A stretch of 64,000 nucleotides of DNA. It comes from Desulfatirhabdium butyrativorans DSM 18734. Its GTDB lineage: Bacteria; Desulfobacterota; Desulfobacteria; Desulfobacterales; Desulfatirhabdiaceae. Position 1 is the stretch's first letter. Every line of letters begins with the position of its first letter. Below are positions 35,425-44,759 of the stretch, piece by piece. The DNA is taken from NCBI RefSeq assembly GCF_000429925.1, contig NZ_AUCU01000015.1, positions 1 through 64,000 of the forward strand, in the 5' to 3' direction. A program made the translations under genes and the position numbers. The notes below the pieces were generated by a model. The model saw nothing but the letters and a program-made list of their open reading frames with translations. It searched no databases and was not told where the DNA came from.

Positions 35425-36852
35425 ATGAACATCGACGATCCCCATTTCGAATCTTTTGAGGAAAAACCCCGGGAAGCCTGCGGGCTCTTCGGCGTTTACG
35501 GTCATCCCGAATCGGCCAGGCTCTGCTATTTCGGCCTCTATGCCCTCCAGCACCGCGGACAGGAAAGTGCGGGTATTGCCGTCTCCAAAAACCGCGCCAT
35601 CGTGGCCCACAAAGGCATGGGGCTTGTATCGGATGTCTTCGAGATGGGGCATTTCGATGAGCTCAGAGGGGACAGCGCCATCGGTCATGTTCGTTACTCC
35701 ACCACCGGCAGCTCGATTCTCACCAATGCCCAGCCCTTTGTGGTTCACCACAAACAGCGCTCCTATGCCGTAGCCCACAACGGGAATCTGGTCAATGCGC
35801 ATCTGCTGAAGGCCGAACTCGAAGAAAGTGGCTCCATCTTTCAGACGACCATGGACAGCGAGGTCTTTCTGCACCTGTTCGTGAAAAACCTCAATTTGGG
35901 TTTCGAGCAGGCGCTCATGGCTGCCGTCTCTCGTCTCAAGGGCGCCTTTTCGATGATCGTGATGACGAGCAACGGCGAGATCATCGGCATGAAGGATCCC
36001 AACGGCTTTCGCCCCCTCTGTCTGGGAAAGCTCAACGGCGGCTATATCCTGGCCTCCGAAACCTGCGCACTCGATCTCGTCGAAGCCGAATTCATCCGGG
36101 AAATCGATCCGGGCGAAATCATCATCATCGGCCCGAACGGCATCAAGAGCCTGCATACACCATTTACCAGAAAGCGCTCCTTCTGCATTTTCGAATTCAT
36201 CTATTTCGCCCGGCCCGACAGTACGATCTTCGGAAAAAACGTTTATCTCACCCGCAAGGCCCATGGCAGAAGACTGGCGCAGGAGGCTCCGGTTGGCGCC
36301 GACATGGTGATGCCGTTTCCGGATTCGGGGACGTATGCGGCCCTCGGCTATTCCGAAGAGTCCGGCATTCCTTTCGAGATGGGCATGATCCGCAACCATT
36401 ATGTCGGCAGGACCTTCATCCAGCCGACCCAGAGCATGCGGGATTTCGGCGTTCGGGTCAAACTCAATCCGGTGAAGGAGCTGCTGAAAGGAAAGGACAT
36501 CATCATTATCGAAGATTCGATCATCCGGGGAACGACCGTGAAAACCCGGGTGAAGGCCTTGCGGGAATTGGGGGTCAAGCGGGTGCATCTGCGGGTGAGC
36601 GGTCCGCCTCACCGGTTTCCGTGCCATTACGGCATCGATTTTTCCACCAAGGGGGAGCTCATCGCCGCCAAAATGGAAGTCGATCAACTGCGCGATTTTC
36701 TCGGCCTGGACACGCTGCATTACCTGAGTCTTCCCGGGCTGCTGGAATCCACCGATGTACCGCACCCAGAAAACCACTTCTGCAAAGCCTGCTTCGATGG
36801 TTGCTATCCGGTGGCGTTTGACGACAGCTTGTCGAAATTCTGTATGGAATAG
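35425..36852 (+). CDS. purF: Amidophosphoribosyltransferase
   Basis: This is a 475-residue protein. After an 18-residue propeptide, E-A-C-G-L-F-G-V begins the mature enzyme with Cys19 as N-terminal nucleophile. H-R-G-Q-E-S-A-G and H-V-R-Y-S-T-T-G are glutaminase motifs. The PRPP loop I-I-I-I-E-D-S-I-I-R-G-T-T is complete. Cys in S-F-C-I-F-E, F-P-C-H-Y-G and C-K-A-C-F-D-G-C can ligate the [4Fe-4S] cluster of the Bacillus-type enzyme. It catalyses the first step of purine synthesis from PRPP and glutamine. No strong ribosome-binding site is seen before ATG 35425. Confidence 0.96.
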   Translation: MNIDDPHFESFEEKPREACGLFGVYGHPESARLCYFGLYALQHRGQESAGIAVSKNRAIVAHKGMGLVSDVFEMGHFDELRGDSAIGHVRYSTTGSSILTNAQPFVVHHKQRSYAVAHNGNLVNAHLLKAELEESGSIFQTTMDSEVFLHLFVKNLNLGFEQALMAAVSRLKGAFSMIVMTSNGEIIGMKDPNGFRPLCLGKLNGGYILASETCALDLVEAEFIREIDPGEIIIIGPNGIKSLHTPFTRKRSFCIFEFIYFARPDSTIFGKNVYLTRKAHGRRLAQEAPVGADMVMPFPDSGTYAALGYSEESGIPFEMGMIRNHYVGRTFIQPTQSMRDFGVRVKLNPVKELLKGKDIIIIEDSIIRGTTVKTRVKALRELGVKRVHLRVSGPPHRFPCHYGIDFSTKGELIAAKMEVDQLRDFLGLDTLHYLSLPGLLESTDVPHPENHFCKACFDGCYPVAFDDSLSKFCME

Positions 36853-36865
36853 CGGAGGCCCTTCC

Positions 36866-37873
36866 ATGGCATCCGGACGCAGGGTGCGAACCGTTGAATT
36901 TTCCAGGGATCGTGTCAATGTTTTCTTCCACATCCTGACGGCCTGCAACCTGAGCTGCAGACATTGCTACATCAATCCCAAAGAACACGGCACCCAGACA
37001 CTTCCCATCGAAACCATCCGGACCTGGATGGATTTGTTCTCCCGGAGAAAATCTTCCGCAAATATCATCTTTCTGGGCGGAGAACCTACGCTGCATCCCG
37101 ATTTGGCGTTTGCCGTCCGCCATGCCCGCAGAACCGGATACCAGTCTGTCACCATCGACACCAACGGCTTTCTCTTCCACGACATCCTGGATCGAATTAC
37201 CCCGGACGATGTGGATGCCATCAGCTTCAGTCTCGATGGCGCACAGGCGCAGACAAACGATGCGCTGCGCGGAGAGGGCTCTTTTGCCGCCGTGATGAGG
37301 GGAATTCGCCAATCGGTTTCCAGAGGGTTTGGCACCAGCGTGATCTTTACGGCCAGCACAGCCAATATTCAGGAGCTTTCGAAAATGCCTGCCCTGCTCC
37401 ACACACTTGGCGTCCATCGTTTCTTCATTCAGGTGGTGGGGCTGCGCGGCAATTCGGCCTCCGGAAAGGTGACTGCCCAGGCAGGTGCAGCTACCTGGCT
37501 CGACTGCGTGCCAAAGGTTGCGGCCGAGGCGGCTGATCTCGGTTTGACCGTGACCTATCCCAAGGTATATCTCGATCCGAATGAACCCTTCGAATGTGCG
37601 GGAAGGGTAGCAGACAACGTGTTCATCTTTCCGAATGGCCGGGTCTACCGATGCCCGCTGTGCGAGGATTATCCGCTGCACAGCCTGGAAATCGTGGACA
37701 ACCGGCTGCAGGAGCGGCCCGGCATTACTGAAAGGGAACTGTTCGAACTGGACATCCCGGAAGGTTGTGTCATGAACCGGCTGATCCAACCCGGAAACAT
37801 CCGTTATGGCGCCGATGGAAAACCGCTCCACCGGATTGCCTGTTGTATGCTGAAGCGGGAAATTGTGGCCTGA
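36866..37873 (+). CDS. Radical SAM enzyme with SPASM-like C-terminus
   Basis: This 335-residue protein starts at ATG 36866 behind gcggaggccc, 13 bp after purF. The signature C-N-L-S-C-R-H-C lies near residue 30 and binds the SAM [4Fe-4S] cluster. F-L-G-G-E-P-T follows near residue 72 and S-F-S-L-D-G near 130. The C-terminal part has spaced Cys (C-A-G-R, C-P-L-C-E-D, C-V, C-C) as in SPASM/twitch domains of peptide- and heme-modifying enzymes. No precursor peptide was found beside it. The substrate is unknown. Confidence 0.85.
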   Translation: MASGRRVRTVEFSRDRVNVFFHILTACNLSCRHCYINPKEHGTQTLPIETIRTWMDLFSRRKSSANIIFLGGEPTLHPDLAFAVRHARRTGYQSVTIDTNGFLFHDILDRITPDDVDAISFSLDGAQAQTNDALRGEGSFAAVMRGIRQSVSRGFGTSVIFTASTANIQELSKMPALLHTLGVHRFFIQVVGLRGNSASGKVTAQAGAATWLDCVPKVAAEAADLGLTVTYPKVYLDPNEPFECAGRVADNVFIFPNGRVYRCPLCEDYPLHSLEIVDNRLQERPGITERELFELDIPEGCVMNRLIQPGNIRYGADGKPLHRIACCMLKREIVA

Positions 37874-37899
37874 TCCTTCGTCGACAAGGAGTTTCTGAC

Positions 37900-39477
37900 A
37901 TGAATGTTCAGTTTTTCGGTGCTGTGCGTGAAGTGACCGGTTCCATGCATCTGATTCGTGTGCAGGACGAAAGTGTTCTGCTCGATTGCGGCCTCATCCA
38001 GGGGCGCAGAAAAGAGAGTGAAACCCGAAACGCCACCTTCCCCGTTTCTCCCCGGCTCATTCAAAACGTCTTGTTGTCCCATGCACACATCGATCATTCG
38101 GGGCGGCTTCCGCTGTTTGTCAAAAAAGGGTTTTCCGGAAAAATCTTCTGCACGCGTGCGACGGCCGATGCTTGTGCCCTTCTGTTGTTGGACAGCGCCC
38201 ATATTCAGGAATCGGATGCGGCGTATTTGAATTACAAGACCGTGCGGAATGCCATGCTGCAGATCAAAACCCAGGCCAAAATGCACAATGCGACCAAGAA
38301 GGACAGGGACCAGATCCAGGCCGTGCTCAAGACCGGGCCGCACGAACTCAACCTCAAGAGCATCGATGAGCTGCTTCGCCAATACCGGTTGGATCGGGTC
38401 GACCCGCTGTATACGATTGCCGATGCCGAGGCGGCCATCGGGGCGCTGGAAGGAGTCCCTTACCGCTATGTCATTCCCGTAGGCTCCCATATTCATGCGG
38501 AGTTTTTCGATGCAGGCCACATCCTGGGTTCGGCCGTGGTTCTGGTGCGCATTTCGGAAAACGGGAACCTGAAACGGGTTCTCTTCACCGGTGATCTTGG
38601 CAGGTTCGATATGCCGCTTCTGAAAAACCCGACCACTCTTTTCCCGGAAGAAGACCGGCATATCGACCTGCTGATCATGGAGAGTACCTACGGCAACCGG
38701 GAGCATGAACCCGGGCAGGATCTCAAGGGCAGGCTGAAGGACATCCTGACCGAAACGGCCGGCAGGGGCGGAACGCTGTTGATTCCGGCATTTGCCTATG
38801 GCAGAACGCAGGATATTCTGTACCGGCTGCACGAACTCTATGACGAAAAGGCTGTGCCCCAGGTGCCGATTTTCGTGGACAGCCCTCTTGCGTCCAAGAT
38901 CACCAAGGTATTTGCCGAGCATCCGGAGGTCTTCGACGATCATGCCCACAAAACCTTTCTCGAAAAGGGGGAAAATCCGTTCCGGTTCGATCGGGTGACG
39001 TTTACCGAGTCCGTCGAAGAGAGCATGGCCTTGATGCGGGAAGAAAAACCCCACATCGTCATCGCCGGATCCGGGATGTGTGAGGCGGGCCGGATTCTGC
39101 ATCACCTGCGTTACAAGATTCACCAGCCCCAGCATACGATTCTCATCGTGGGATACATGGCGGAAAATACCCTGGGCAGGCGTATCCAGGACAAAGGCCT
39201 CGAATACGAGGCTGCCGGACGAAGCGGAGCCCCGCCGGTTTTGAAATTCCTGAACAAGGAATACCCGCTGCGGGCGCATGTCGTGCGGTTGGGGGGATTC
39301 AGTGCGCATGCCGACAAGAATGAGCTGATGCGGTTTTTACGCGAAACCAATGTGACGTTTGGAAAGATCGCCGTTGTTCATGGTGAAGAGGAGCAGTCCC
39401 TCGCCATGGAACAGGCCCTGCATGCGGAAGGCTTTCAGGCCTTCGTACCGCAGCCCGGCCAGAGCATTGATATCTGA
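37900..39477 (+). CDS. MBL-fold beta-CASP RNA-processing exonuclease
   Basis: This 525-residue protein starts at ATG 37900 with aaggag eight bases upstream. The metallo-beta-lactamase motif H-A-H-I-D-H-S-G, the later D-A-G-H-I-L-G-S, and M-E-S-T-Y-G-N-R are present, followed by the beta-CASP domain (S-G-M-C-E-A-G-R) and the RMMBL tail with G-G-F-S-A-H-A-D. These are the ligands of CPSF73/RNase J-like zinc nucleases. About 80 residues near 110-190 expand the N-terminal part. It probably acts in RNA maturation or decay. It lies 26 bp after the radical SAM gene. Confidence 0.9.
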   Translation: MNVQFFGAVREVTGSMHLIRVQDESVLLDCGLIQGRRKESETRNATFPVSPRLIQNVLLSHAHIDHSGRLPLFVKKGFSGKIFCTRATADACALLLLDSAHIQESDAAYLNYKTVRNAMLQIKTQAKMHNATKKDRDQIQAVLKTGPHELNLKSIDELLRQYRLDRVDPLYTIADAEAAIGALEGVPYRYVIPVGSHIHAEFFDAGHILGSAVVLVRISENGNLKRVLFTGDLGRFDMPLLKNPTTLFPEEDRHIDLLIMESTYGNREHEPGQDLKGRLKDILTETAGRGGTLLIPAFAYGRTQDILYRLHELYDEKAVPQVPIFVDSPLASKITKVFAEHPEVFDDHAHKTFLEKGENPFRFDRVTFTESVEESMALMREEKPHIVIAGSGMCEAGRILHHLRYKIHQPQHTILIVGYMAENTLGRRIQDKGLEYEAAGRSGAPPVLKFLNKEYPLRAHVVRLGGFSAHADKNELMRFLRETNVTFGKIAVVHGEEEQSLAMEQALHAEGFQAFVPQPGQSIDI

Positions 39478-39782
39478 AAACAGAGGGCAGTAGACAGTGG
39501 ACAGTAGAAATCGTCAGCCCGGCGAAAACCAAGAGATAGGACCTGCCCAAGTTGGGTGATTGTTGTAGGAATCCCCCATGTAGGGGCGGGTTTTTAACCC
39601 GGCCCTCTCCCCGGTTGATGAAAGTCGCTGAGCGACGACTTTCGCAGGAATCGCCCATGCAGCCGGGGCTGCACCCCGCTGAATGAAAGTCGATGGAGCA
39701 ACTTCCTTAGGAGTATGGCGACATGACAGCCGCCTTAAGGTACTGCCGACTGCCCACTGCCCACTTTCGTAGGAAGGCACCC
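39478..39782. other. Repeat-rich gap
   Basis: It contains gtaggggcgggtttttaacccgg (also seen inverted at 56309-56335), two gaaagtcg...cgactttc palindromes near 39620, and a short gactgcccactgcccact tandem at 39748. No gene is supported. Confidence 0.5.
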
Positions 39783-40547
39783 ATGCAAGAGCAACTCACG
39801 TTTCCCAATCATGCAGGCGAAGCCCTCGCGGCCACCTTCCATCGGCCTGACACACCGAACGGAAAAGGTGTCGTTCTGGGCCATTGTTTTACCTGCTCCC
39901 GCCATACCGGCATCTTGCGGGAACTTTCAGCCGGTCTTGAAGCCATCGGATTTTATGTGCTGCGCTTCGATTTTTCCGGAAACGGCCAAAGCCAGGGCCT
40001 GTTCGTGGAGTCTTCCCTGAGCAAACACATCCGGGAGATGCAAATTGCGGTTGACTGGCTGCAGGACAAGGGGGCTGAACAATGGATCGGGCTTGTCGGA
40101 CACAGCATGGGAGGAGCGATTGCCGTGCTGTCCATGCCGCGGATACCGGCGGCGCGGGCTGTGGCGACCATCGGTTCCAGGCTCATGGGGTTCGATCCGC
40201 TGAAGTTCCTGGGGCCGCAGCAGATCGCAGAACTCCAGTCATCCGGGAAAATCGCGTTCTCCAGCCGCAACAAAACGCTGGAGCTCACCACCGGGTTTTT
40301 CGACGATGCCCATTCCTACAGCCTGCCGGATGTGGTGCGGCAACTCGATCGGCCCCTGATGGTGGTGCACAGCGAACGGGATGAGCTGATTCCTGTGGCG
40401 GAGGCTTACGAAGCCCGCCTGCTCAATCCGGAGCGTATTACCCTCGAAATTGTTCCCGAAGCCGATCACATGCTCACCAATCCTGACCATCGCGCTGTTG
40501 CAGCATCCAAAATCGTTTCCTGGATGGATCGGCAAAGCCGCTTTTGA
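39783..40547 (+). CDS. Alpha/beta hydrolase
   Basis: This 254-residue protein starts at ATG 39783 with gtaggaaggcaccc upstream. G-L-V-G-H-S-M-G-G-A is the nucleophile elbow. An oxyanion-type H-C-F-T-C-S segment lies near residue 38. The catalytic Asp/His are probably in S-E-R-D-E-L-I-P and E-A-D-H-M-L. It resembles osmotically inducible OsmC-associated or YfhR-type hydrolases. The substrate cannot be inferred. There is no signal peptide, so it is cytoplasmic. Confidence 0.85.
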   Translation: MQEQLTFPNHAGEALAATFHRPDTPNGKGVVLGHCFTCSRHTGILRELSAGLEAIGFYVLRFDFSGNGQSQGLFVESSLSKHIREMQIAVDWLQDKGAEQWIGLVGHSMGGAIAVLSMPRIPAARAVATIGSRLMGFDPLKFLGPQQIAELQSSGKIAFSSRNKTLELTTGFFDDAHSYSLPDVVRQLDRPLMVVHSERDELIPVAEAYEARLLNPERITLEIVPEADHMLTNPDHRAVAASKIVSWMDRQSRF

Positions 40548-40573
40548 TGGCAACCCCGCCTTTGAGATATCCA

Positions 40574-40705
40574 TGTCTGAACGGAAATCCAGTTTTTGTT
40601 GCGACCTGAGCCGGAGGGCAGACTGTTTTGCGATGCATCGCAAAATTGCCTTCCCGCAGACGGCGCGCTGCTCCAAATAGGGTTTTTTCGTTCAGAGGCA
40701 CTACG
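40574..40705. repeat. Hairpin repeat family (ctgaacgga...cctgagccggagggca), copy 1
   Basis: It starts gtctgaacggaaatcc, contains the core acctgagccggagggca, and ends near cgttcag. The core and both ends recur in inverted orientation at 54633-54710. This copy has an additional ~45 bp after the core. It sits between convergent genes and may also act as a terminator. Confidence 0.65.
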
Positions 40706-40720
40706 TATCCTGGATGTCCG

Positions 40721-41932
40721 TCATGAAGGGTATGTGTCTGGCTTTGTGGCTGCTTGGGGTAGCGCCCACGCCATCAGAGCGAACAGGATCGCTGCGGTGA
40801 TGGCCGTGCCTGCTCCGAAATAAAAGGTAGACGAAGGCGAAACATGGTCCCAGAGCCATCCGGCGATGAAACTTGCGGGAAACGCTGCGATTCCCACCAC
40901 GGTATTGTATAACCCGAAAGCCGTTGCCTTGAATTCAGATGGAATGATACTGGTGAGATACGCTTTCTGGATGCCTTCGGTCAGCCCCATGAACAGGCCG
41001 TAGCAGCCGAAGAGGAACCAGATGGACAGGGTGTCGGTTGCTTTTCCGAAACCGAAATACAGGGCTGCGAACAACACGAAACCGATCCAGATCATGCGCT
41101 TTTTCCCGAAACGATCCGCAAGGATGCCCAGGGGAAAGGATGAAAGGGCGTAGACGAGATTGAACATCAGATAGACGATGGGGATCATTGCGCTGGTGAT
41201 TCCCAATTGCTGTGCCCGAAGGATCAGAAAGACATCGCTGGAGTTGCCGATGGCGAAAACGGCGGCGATGATGACAAAGAAACGAAAGCGCCAGTCGAAG
41301 AGGCGCCAGCTCAGTTTGGGGCGCTCCGAAGCGGATGGAATAGCGCGCTTTTTTTCGGTAATGAAGCACACGATCAAGAGCACCGCAATTGCTGCCGGAA
41401 TCATGGACAGCCAGAAGATGACGCGATAATTGTTTGATGTGATCGAAAGCAACCAGAAGGCGAGCGCCGGGCCGGCGACTGCACCAAGGGTATCCATCGA
41501 ACGATGAAAACCGAAGGCCCTGCCCATGGAATTCATGTCCGTCGATTCGGCGATGATGGCATCCCGGGGGGCTGTTCGAACTCCCTTTCCAAAACGGTCA
41601 ATGAAGCGGGAGGCCATGACCGGATGCCATCCCGCGGCCAGGGCTACAAATGGCCTGCTGATGGTGGAAATTCCATAACCTGCCGCCATCAGCCATTTTC
41701 GGTTTCCAATCCGATCCGAAAACCAGCCGGAGAACACCTTCAGAAGACTGGCCGTTGATTCGGCGATACCTTCGATCAGCCCGATAAGCGACTTGTTGAC
41801 GCCAAGCACACTTGCGAGAAACAGCGGAACCAGCGGATAGATCATTTCCGAGCTGACATCCATGAAAAAGCTGACCCATCCGGCGACTGTCACATTGCGG
41901 CCCAGGCCGAACAATGGCTTCTTGCGATTCAT
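40721..41932 (-). CDS. MFS transporter
   Basis: This 403-residue protein has about 12 hydrophobic segments. I take the start at M-N-R-K-K (41932), where ggaaagga lies 10 bases upstream; an upstream extension to 42001 runs into repeat DNA. The loop G-W-F-S-D-R-I-G-N-R-K between helices 2 and 3 is the MFS A motif, echoed in the second half by G-I-L-A-D-R-F-G-K-K. It is probably a drug or metabolite exporter in the inner membrane, substrate unknown. No regulator is next to it. Confidence 0.88.
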   Translation of the reverse strand: MNRKKPLFGLGRNVTVAGWVSFFMDVSSEMIYPLVPLFLASVLGVNKSLIGLIEGIAESTASLLKVFSGWFSDRIGNRKWLMAAGYGISTISRPFVALAAGWHPVMASRFIDRFGKGVRTAPRDAIIAESTDMNSMGRAFGFHRSMDTLGAVAGPALAFWLLSITSNNYRVIFWLSMIPAAIAVLLIVCFITEKKRAIPSASERPKLSWRLFDWRFRFFVIIAAVFAIGNSSDVFLILRAQQLGITSAMIPIVYLMFNLVYALSSFPLGILADRFGKKRMIWIGFVLFAALYFGFGKATDTLSIWFLFGCYGLFMGLTEGIQKAYLTSIIPSEFKATAFGLYNTVVGIAAFPASFIAGWLWDHVSPSSTFYFGAGTAITAAILFALMAWALPQAATKPDTYPS

Positions 41933-42348
41933 GATATGGGTTTCCTTTCCGGGTCCGACATCGTTTCTGAAGGAGAAATTTCGGATTTCGATTGAGCTCA
42001 TCCGCGATGGTCTCGCAAAAAGTCAGATGCTCTTGGTTGACCCGCAGGAGGGCGGGTGCATTTTGCTTGCGCAGCGGAAAAACTCAGCAGCCCGATCTCG
42101 TAGGATCGGGCGGATGGCCAAGATGGAAAAGAAGGTTTTCTGAAATGCAAACTACTGTTTTTCATCAGAAAATGGATGAAGCGCGTCCGCCCAATCCAAT
42201 CACGCCTTTGGCGTGATCTCCGGCTGCTTCAAACTCGTTTCCGCTGCTTCGCAAAACACCACCCGCCCTCCTGCTGGAAGCCCGGCATTGGGAGTAAATC
42301 GGTAAGAGGCGACTTTTTGCGAAGCCGTCATCCATGAGGTCATCTGAA
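41933..42348. other. Divergent gap occupied by a repeat element
   Basis: Apart from the short MFS upstream region, nearly all of this gap is the inverted-repeat element 42007-42335. Small open frames here are within the repeat and not believed. Confidence 0.5.
42007..42335. repeat. ~330-bp element with inverted ends (cgcaaaaagtc)
   Basis: The left end reads gatggtctcgcaaaaagtc and the right end gactttttgcgaagccgtcat, inverted. Inner segments are also inverted: aggagggcgggtgcatttt on the left versus caccacccgccctcct on the right. The right half (ccggctgcttcaaac through gactttttgcga) recurs at 56920-57035. A palindrome gcccgatctcgtaggatcgggc lies at 42090. Confidence 0.65.
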
Positions 42349-42993
42349 ATGGATATATACGCCAATTATCAGCAGTTGCAACGTTCGGAGATCATCAACA
42401 AGGATTTCCGGATTCTCTGGCGGGAGGGCAGCTCCGGTATCGCCATACTGAGCATTCATGGCGGAGAAATCGAACCCGGAACAACCCAACTTGCCGATAT
42501 GATCGCCGGTTGGGACCACAGCTTTTATACATTTCAGGGGATCAAACCCCGGGGAAATCTGGGGCTGCATATTACGAGCAACCATTTCGATGAACCGATC
42601 GCCCTCGAAATCGTTTGTATTTCCGAAATCATCGTTTCCATTCATGGGTGCAAGGACGAGGAGCCTCTCGTCTATGTGGGCGGACAGGATCAGGAAATCG
42701 GAAACCTCATCCGGAAGGAACTGGCGGAGGTGGGTCTTCCTGCAGTCGAATGCGTCGGCATGGAACTGAGCGGTGAGAATGATCGCAATATCTGCAATCT
42801 CTGCGGACGAGGCATGGGGGTGCAGTTGGAAATCAGCAGGGGGTTGCGCATGCAGATGTTCCGGGATCTTACACCCGAAGGGCGCACCCATCGGACCGAG
42901 GTGTTTTACCGATTTGTCGAAGCCGTTCGGGCGGCGTTGAGCCCGTATGCAATGATGCTTTTGGAGGGAACCCCACTGCAGGGAACCGATTGA
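42349..42993 (+). CDS. YjqB-type poly-gamma-glutamate hydrolase family protein
   Basis: This 214-residue protein starts at ATG 42349. The segment S-I-H-G-G-E-I-E-P-G-T-T near residue 40, then H-I-T-S-N-H-F-D-E and S-I-H-G, are the zinc-ligand motifs of the PghP/YjqB family (PF05908), phage-related peptidoglycan- or polyglutamate-cleaving enzymes. C-terminal N-I-C-N-L-C-G-R-G-M-G-V-Q-L-E-I matches the family's N-R-G-x-x-G-V-Q-L-E-x block, here with extra Cys. It has no signal peptide. It is isolated between a repeat and the riboswitch. Confidence 0.8.
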   Translation: MDIYANYQQLQRSEIINKDFRILWREGSSGIAILSIHGGEIEPGTTQLADMIAGWDHSFYTFQGIKPRGNLGLHITSNHFDEPIALEIVCISEIIVSIHGCKDEEPLVYVGGQDQEIGNLIRKELAEVGLPAVECVGMELSGENDRNICNLCGRGMGVQLEISRGLRMQMFRDLTPEGRTHRTEVFYRFVEAVRAALSPYAMMLLEGTPLQGTD

Positions 42994-43103
42994 CCGTTTT
43001 CTCCTGGACAATCAGCTGGTTGAATCCGGCAAATCCGGATTTATCCTTGCGTTTATCAGCATATCATTGACAATCGCCTTCGAATCGCTACAATCATTCT
43101 GAG

Positions 43104-43155
43104 ATGGGGATGGAGTTCCCCGAAGCAACCGCCGAATTGGGCTGATGACTCCTGG
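43104..43155 (+). promoter_or_regulatory. Fluoride (crcB-type) riboswitch upstream of the MutS-like operon
   Basis: The sequence fits the published crcB aptamer consensus: ggggatggagttcccc at 43106-43121, then aaccgcc, then ggctgatgactcct ending at 43153. GGGG/CCCC forms the first stem, gcc/ggc the second, and GGAGU (43112-43116) can pair with ACUCC to make the required pseudoknot. It ends 25-70 bp before the two candidate starts of the MutS-like gene. No T-tailed terminator follows. A weak ctggt/accag pairing (43152-43186) could mask ATG 43179, so translational control is possible but unproven. Confidence 0.9.
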
Positions 43156-43223
43156 TTGACGAAAGTCCTTGATGGATAATGACCAGAGAACGGCTCAATC
43201 CCTATTCCGGCGAGGTTGCCCCC

Positions 43224-44759
43224 ATGAATCGCATCAGCATTCTCTTTCCTGAACCACCCGATCCACCGCCGTCCTTACCTGAGGAACCCCAAGCCTTCAT
43301 GATCGATCTGCATCTGGATCAGGTCATTGAGAGCATTGTTGCCGGAAGGCAGGACTATGATTTGAAGCCGTTTTTCCACGCGCAGCTCCAACATCCTGCA
43401 GCCATTTCCTATCGCCAGGATGTCTTTCGGGAACTGGAAAATCCGGCGGTTCAGAACGCGATACGCTCCTTCAGCAGGCGGATGATGGACATGCGGACCT
43501 GCCTGAATCAGGCGGAAAAGCTCTATGTCCACTATCAGCGGGAAAAGTGGTTTCTGGATGCGGTTGAAACCTATGGAAATGCCGTTTGCGCACTTGTGGA
43601 GGAATTGTCTTCCCTTGAATTGATTTCAGTTGGATTTCAAACCGTTCAGTCCTATTTGCTTCAGTATGCACATTCCGAATTGTTTCGACATATTCTTGAA
43701 GAGGCAAAGGCCCTGCAAGCAGATCTGGCTGCAATCGATTATTGCATCCTGATCCAGGAAAATGCCGTTGAGGTTCGGGCCTTCGAACAGGAGCCGGATT
43801 ACAGCGAGGCTGTCGAAAAAACCTTCTCGAAATTCCGCCAGGCGGATGTCAAGGATTATCGTGTCCGTTTTTCGGAATGGCCGGACATGAACCATGTGGA
43901 AGAGAAAATTCTGGAAGGGGTTGCCAGGTTGTTTCCCGGCCCTTTTGAGCGGCTCGATCGGTTCTGCCAGGAGCATGCCGATTTCCGGGACGACCGCATT
44001 CTGGCTTTGGACCGGGAAATCCAGTTTTACCTTGCCTACGGCGACTACATGGCCAGATTCAGACAAAACGGGCTTTCCTTCTGCTATCCCCAAATATCCA
44101 CAGCCAGCAAGGAGGAAGAGAGCCTGGATGGTTTCGATCTTTCCCTGGCCGAAGTTTTGATGGCCAAGGGAAAAAGGATCGTGTGCAATGATTTTTTCCT
44201 GAAAGACCCGGAACGGATCTTCGTTGTCAGCGGGCCAAACCAGGGCGGCAAAACCACTTTTGCCCGAACCTTCGGTCAACTGCATTATCTGGCAAGCCTC
44301 GGGTGCCCCGTTCCCGGGAGAAAGGCCAGACTGTTTCTCCAGGATCGCATCTTCACGCACTTCGAAAAAGAGGAAACCATCGCAAATCTGCACGGAAAAC
44401 TGCAGGATGAGATCGAGCGCGTCCATGAAATCGTGCAGCAGGCCACATCCAGCAGCATCGTTTTGCTGAACGAAATGTTCAGCTCGACGACGCTGCAGGA
44501 TGCCGTTCTGCTCAGCCGCCTCGTGCTGAACCAGTTGCTGGATCGGGATGTGCTTGGGGTTTGTGTCACCTTTATTCATGAACTGAGTTCCATGAGTCCC
44601 AAAACCGTCAGCGTCGTCAGTTGCGTCGAACCGGAAAACCCGGATCTGCGAACGTACCGGCTGGTCCGAAAACCAGCCGACGGACTGGCCTATGCGCTAT
44701 CCATCGCCGAAAAATACCGCCTGAGCTACCGCCTCCTGAAAGGACGCCTGCCGTCATGA
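43224..44759 (+). CDS. MutS-like ATPase A (MutS core and ATPase domains only)
   Basis: This 511-residue protein starts at ATG 43224 (gcgagg upstream); ATG 43179 would add 15 residues. The N-terminal two thirds are helical, like the MutS lever/core. The C-terminal ~200 residues are the ABC-type MutS ATPase: Walker A S-G-P-N-Q-G-G-K-T-T, then F-E-K-E-E-T-I near 400, Walker B S-I-V-L-L-N-E-M-F-S-S-T, and a following C-V-T-F-I-H-E. The mismatch-binding F-x-E domain of true MutS is absent. It is the first gene after a fluoride riboswitch; crcB-type RNAs upstream of mutS-like genes have been described. It overlaps the next gene by ATGA. Confidence 0.85.
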   Translation: MNRISILFPEPPDPPPSLPEEPQAFMIDLHLDQVIESIVAGRQDYDLKPFFHAQLQHPAAISYRQDVFRELENPAVQNAIRSFSRRMMDMRTCLNQAEKLYVHYQREKWFLDAVETYGNAVCALVEELSSLELISVGFQTVQSYLLQYAHSELFRHILEEAKALQADLAAIDYCILIQENAVEVRAFEQEPDYSEAVEKTFSKFRQADVKDYRVRFSEWPDMNHVEEKILEGVARLFPGPFERLDRFCQEHADFRDDRILALDREIQFYLAYGDYMARFRQNGLSFCYPQISTASKEEESLDGFDLSLAEVLMAKGKRIVCNDFFLKDPERIFVVSGPNQGGKTTFARTFGQLHYLASLGCPVPGRKARLFLQDRIFTHFEKEETIANLHGKLQDEIERVHEIVQQATSSSIVLLNEMFSSTTLQDAVLLSRLVLNQLLDRDVLGVCVTFIHELSSMSPKTVSVVSCVEPENPDLRTYRLVRKPADGLAYALSIAEKYRLSYRLLKGRLPS

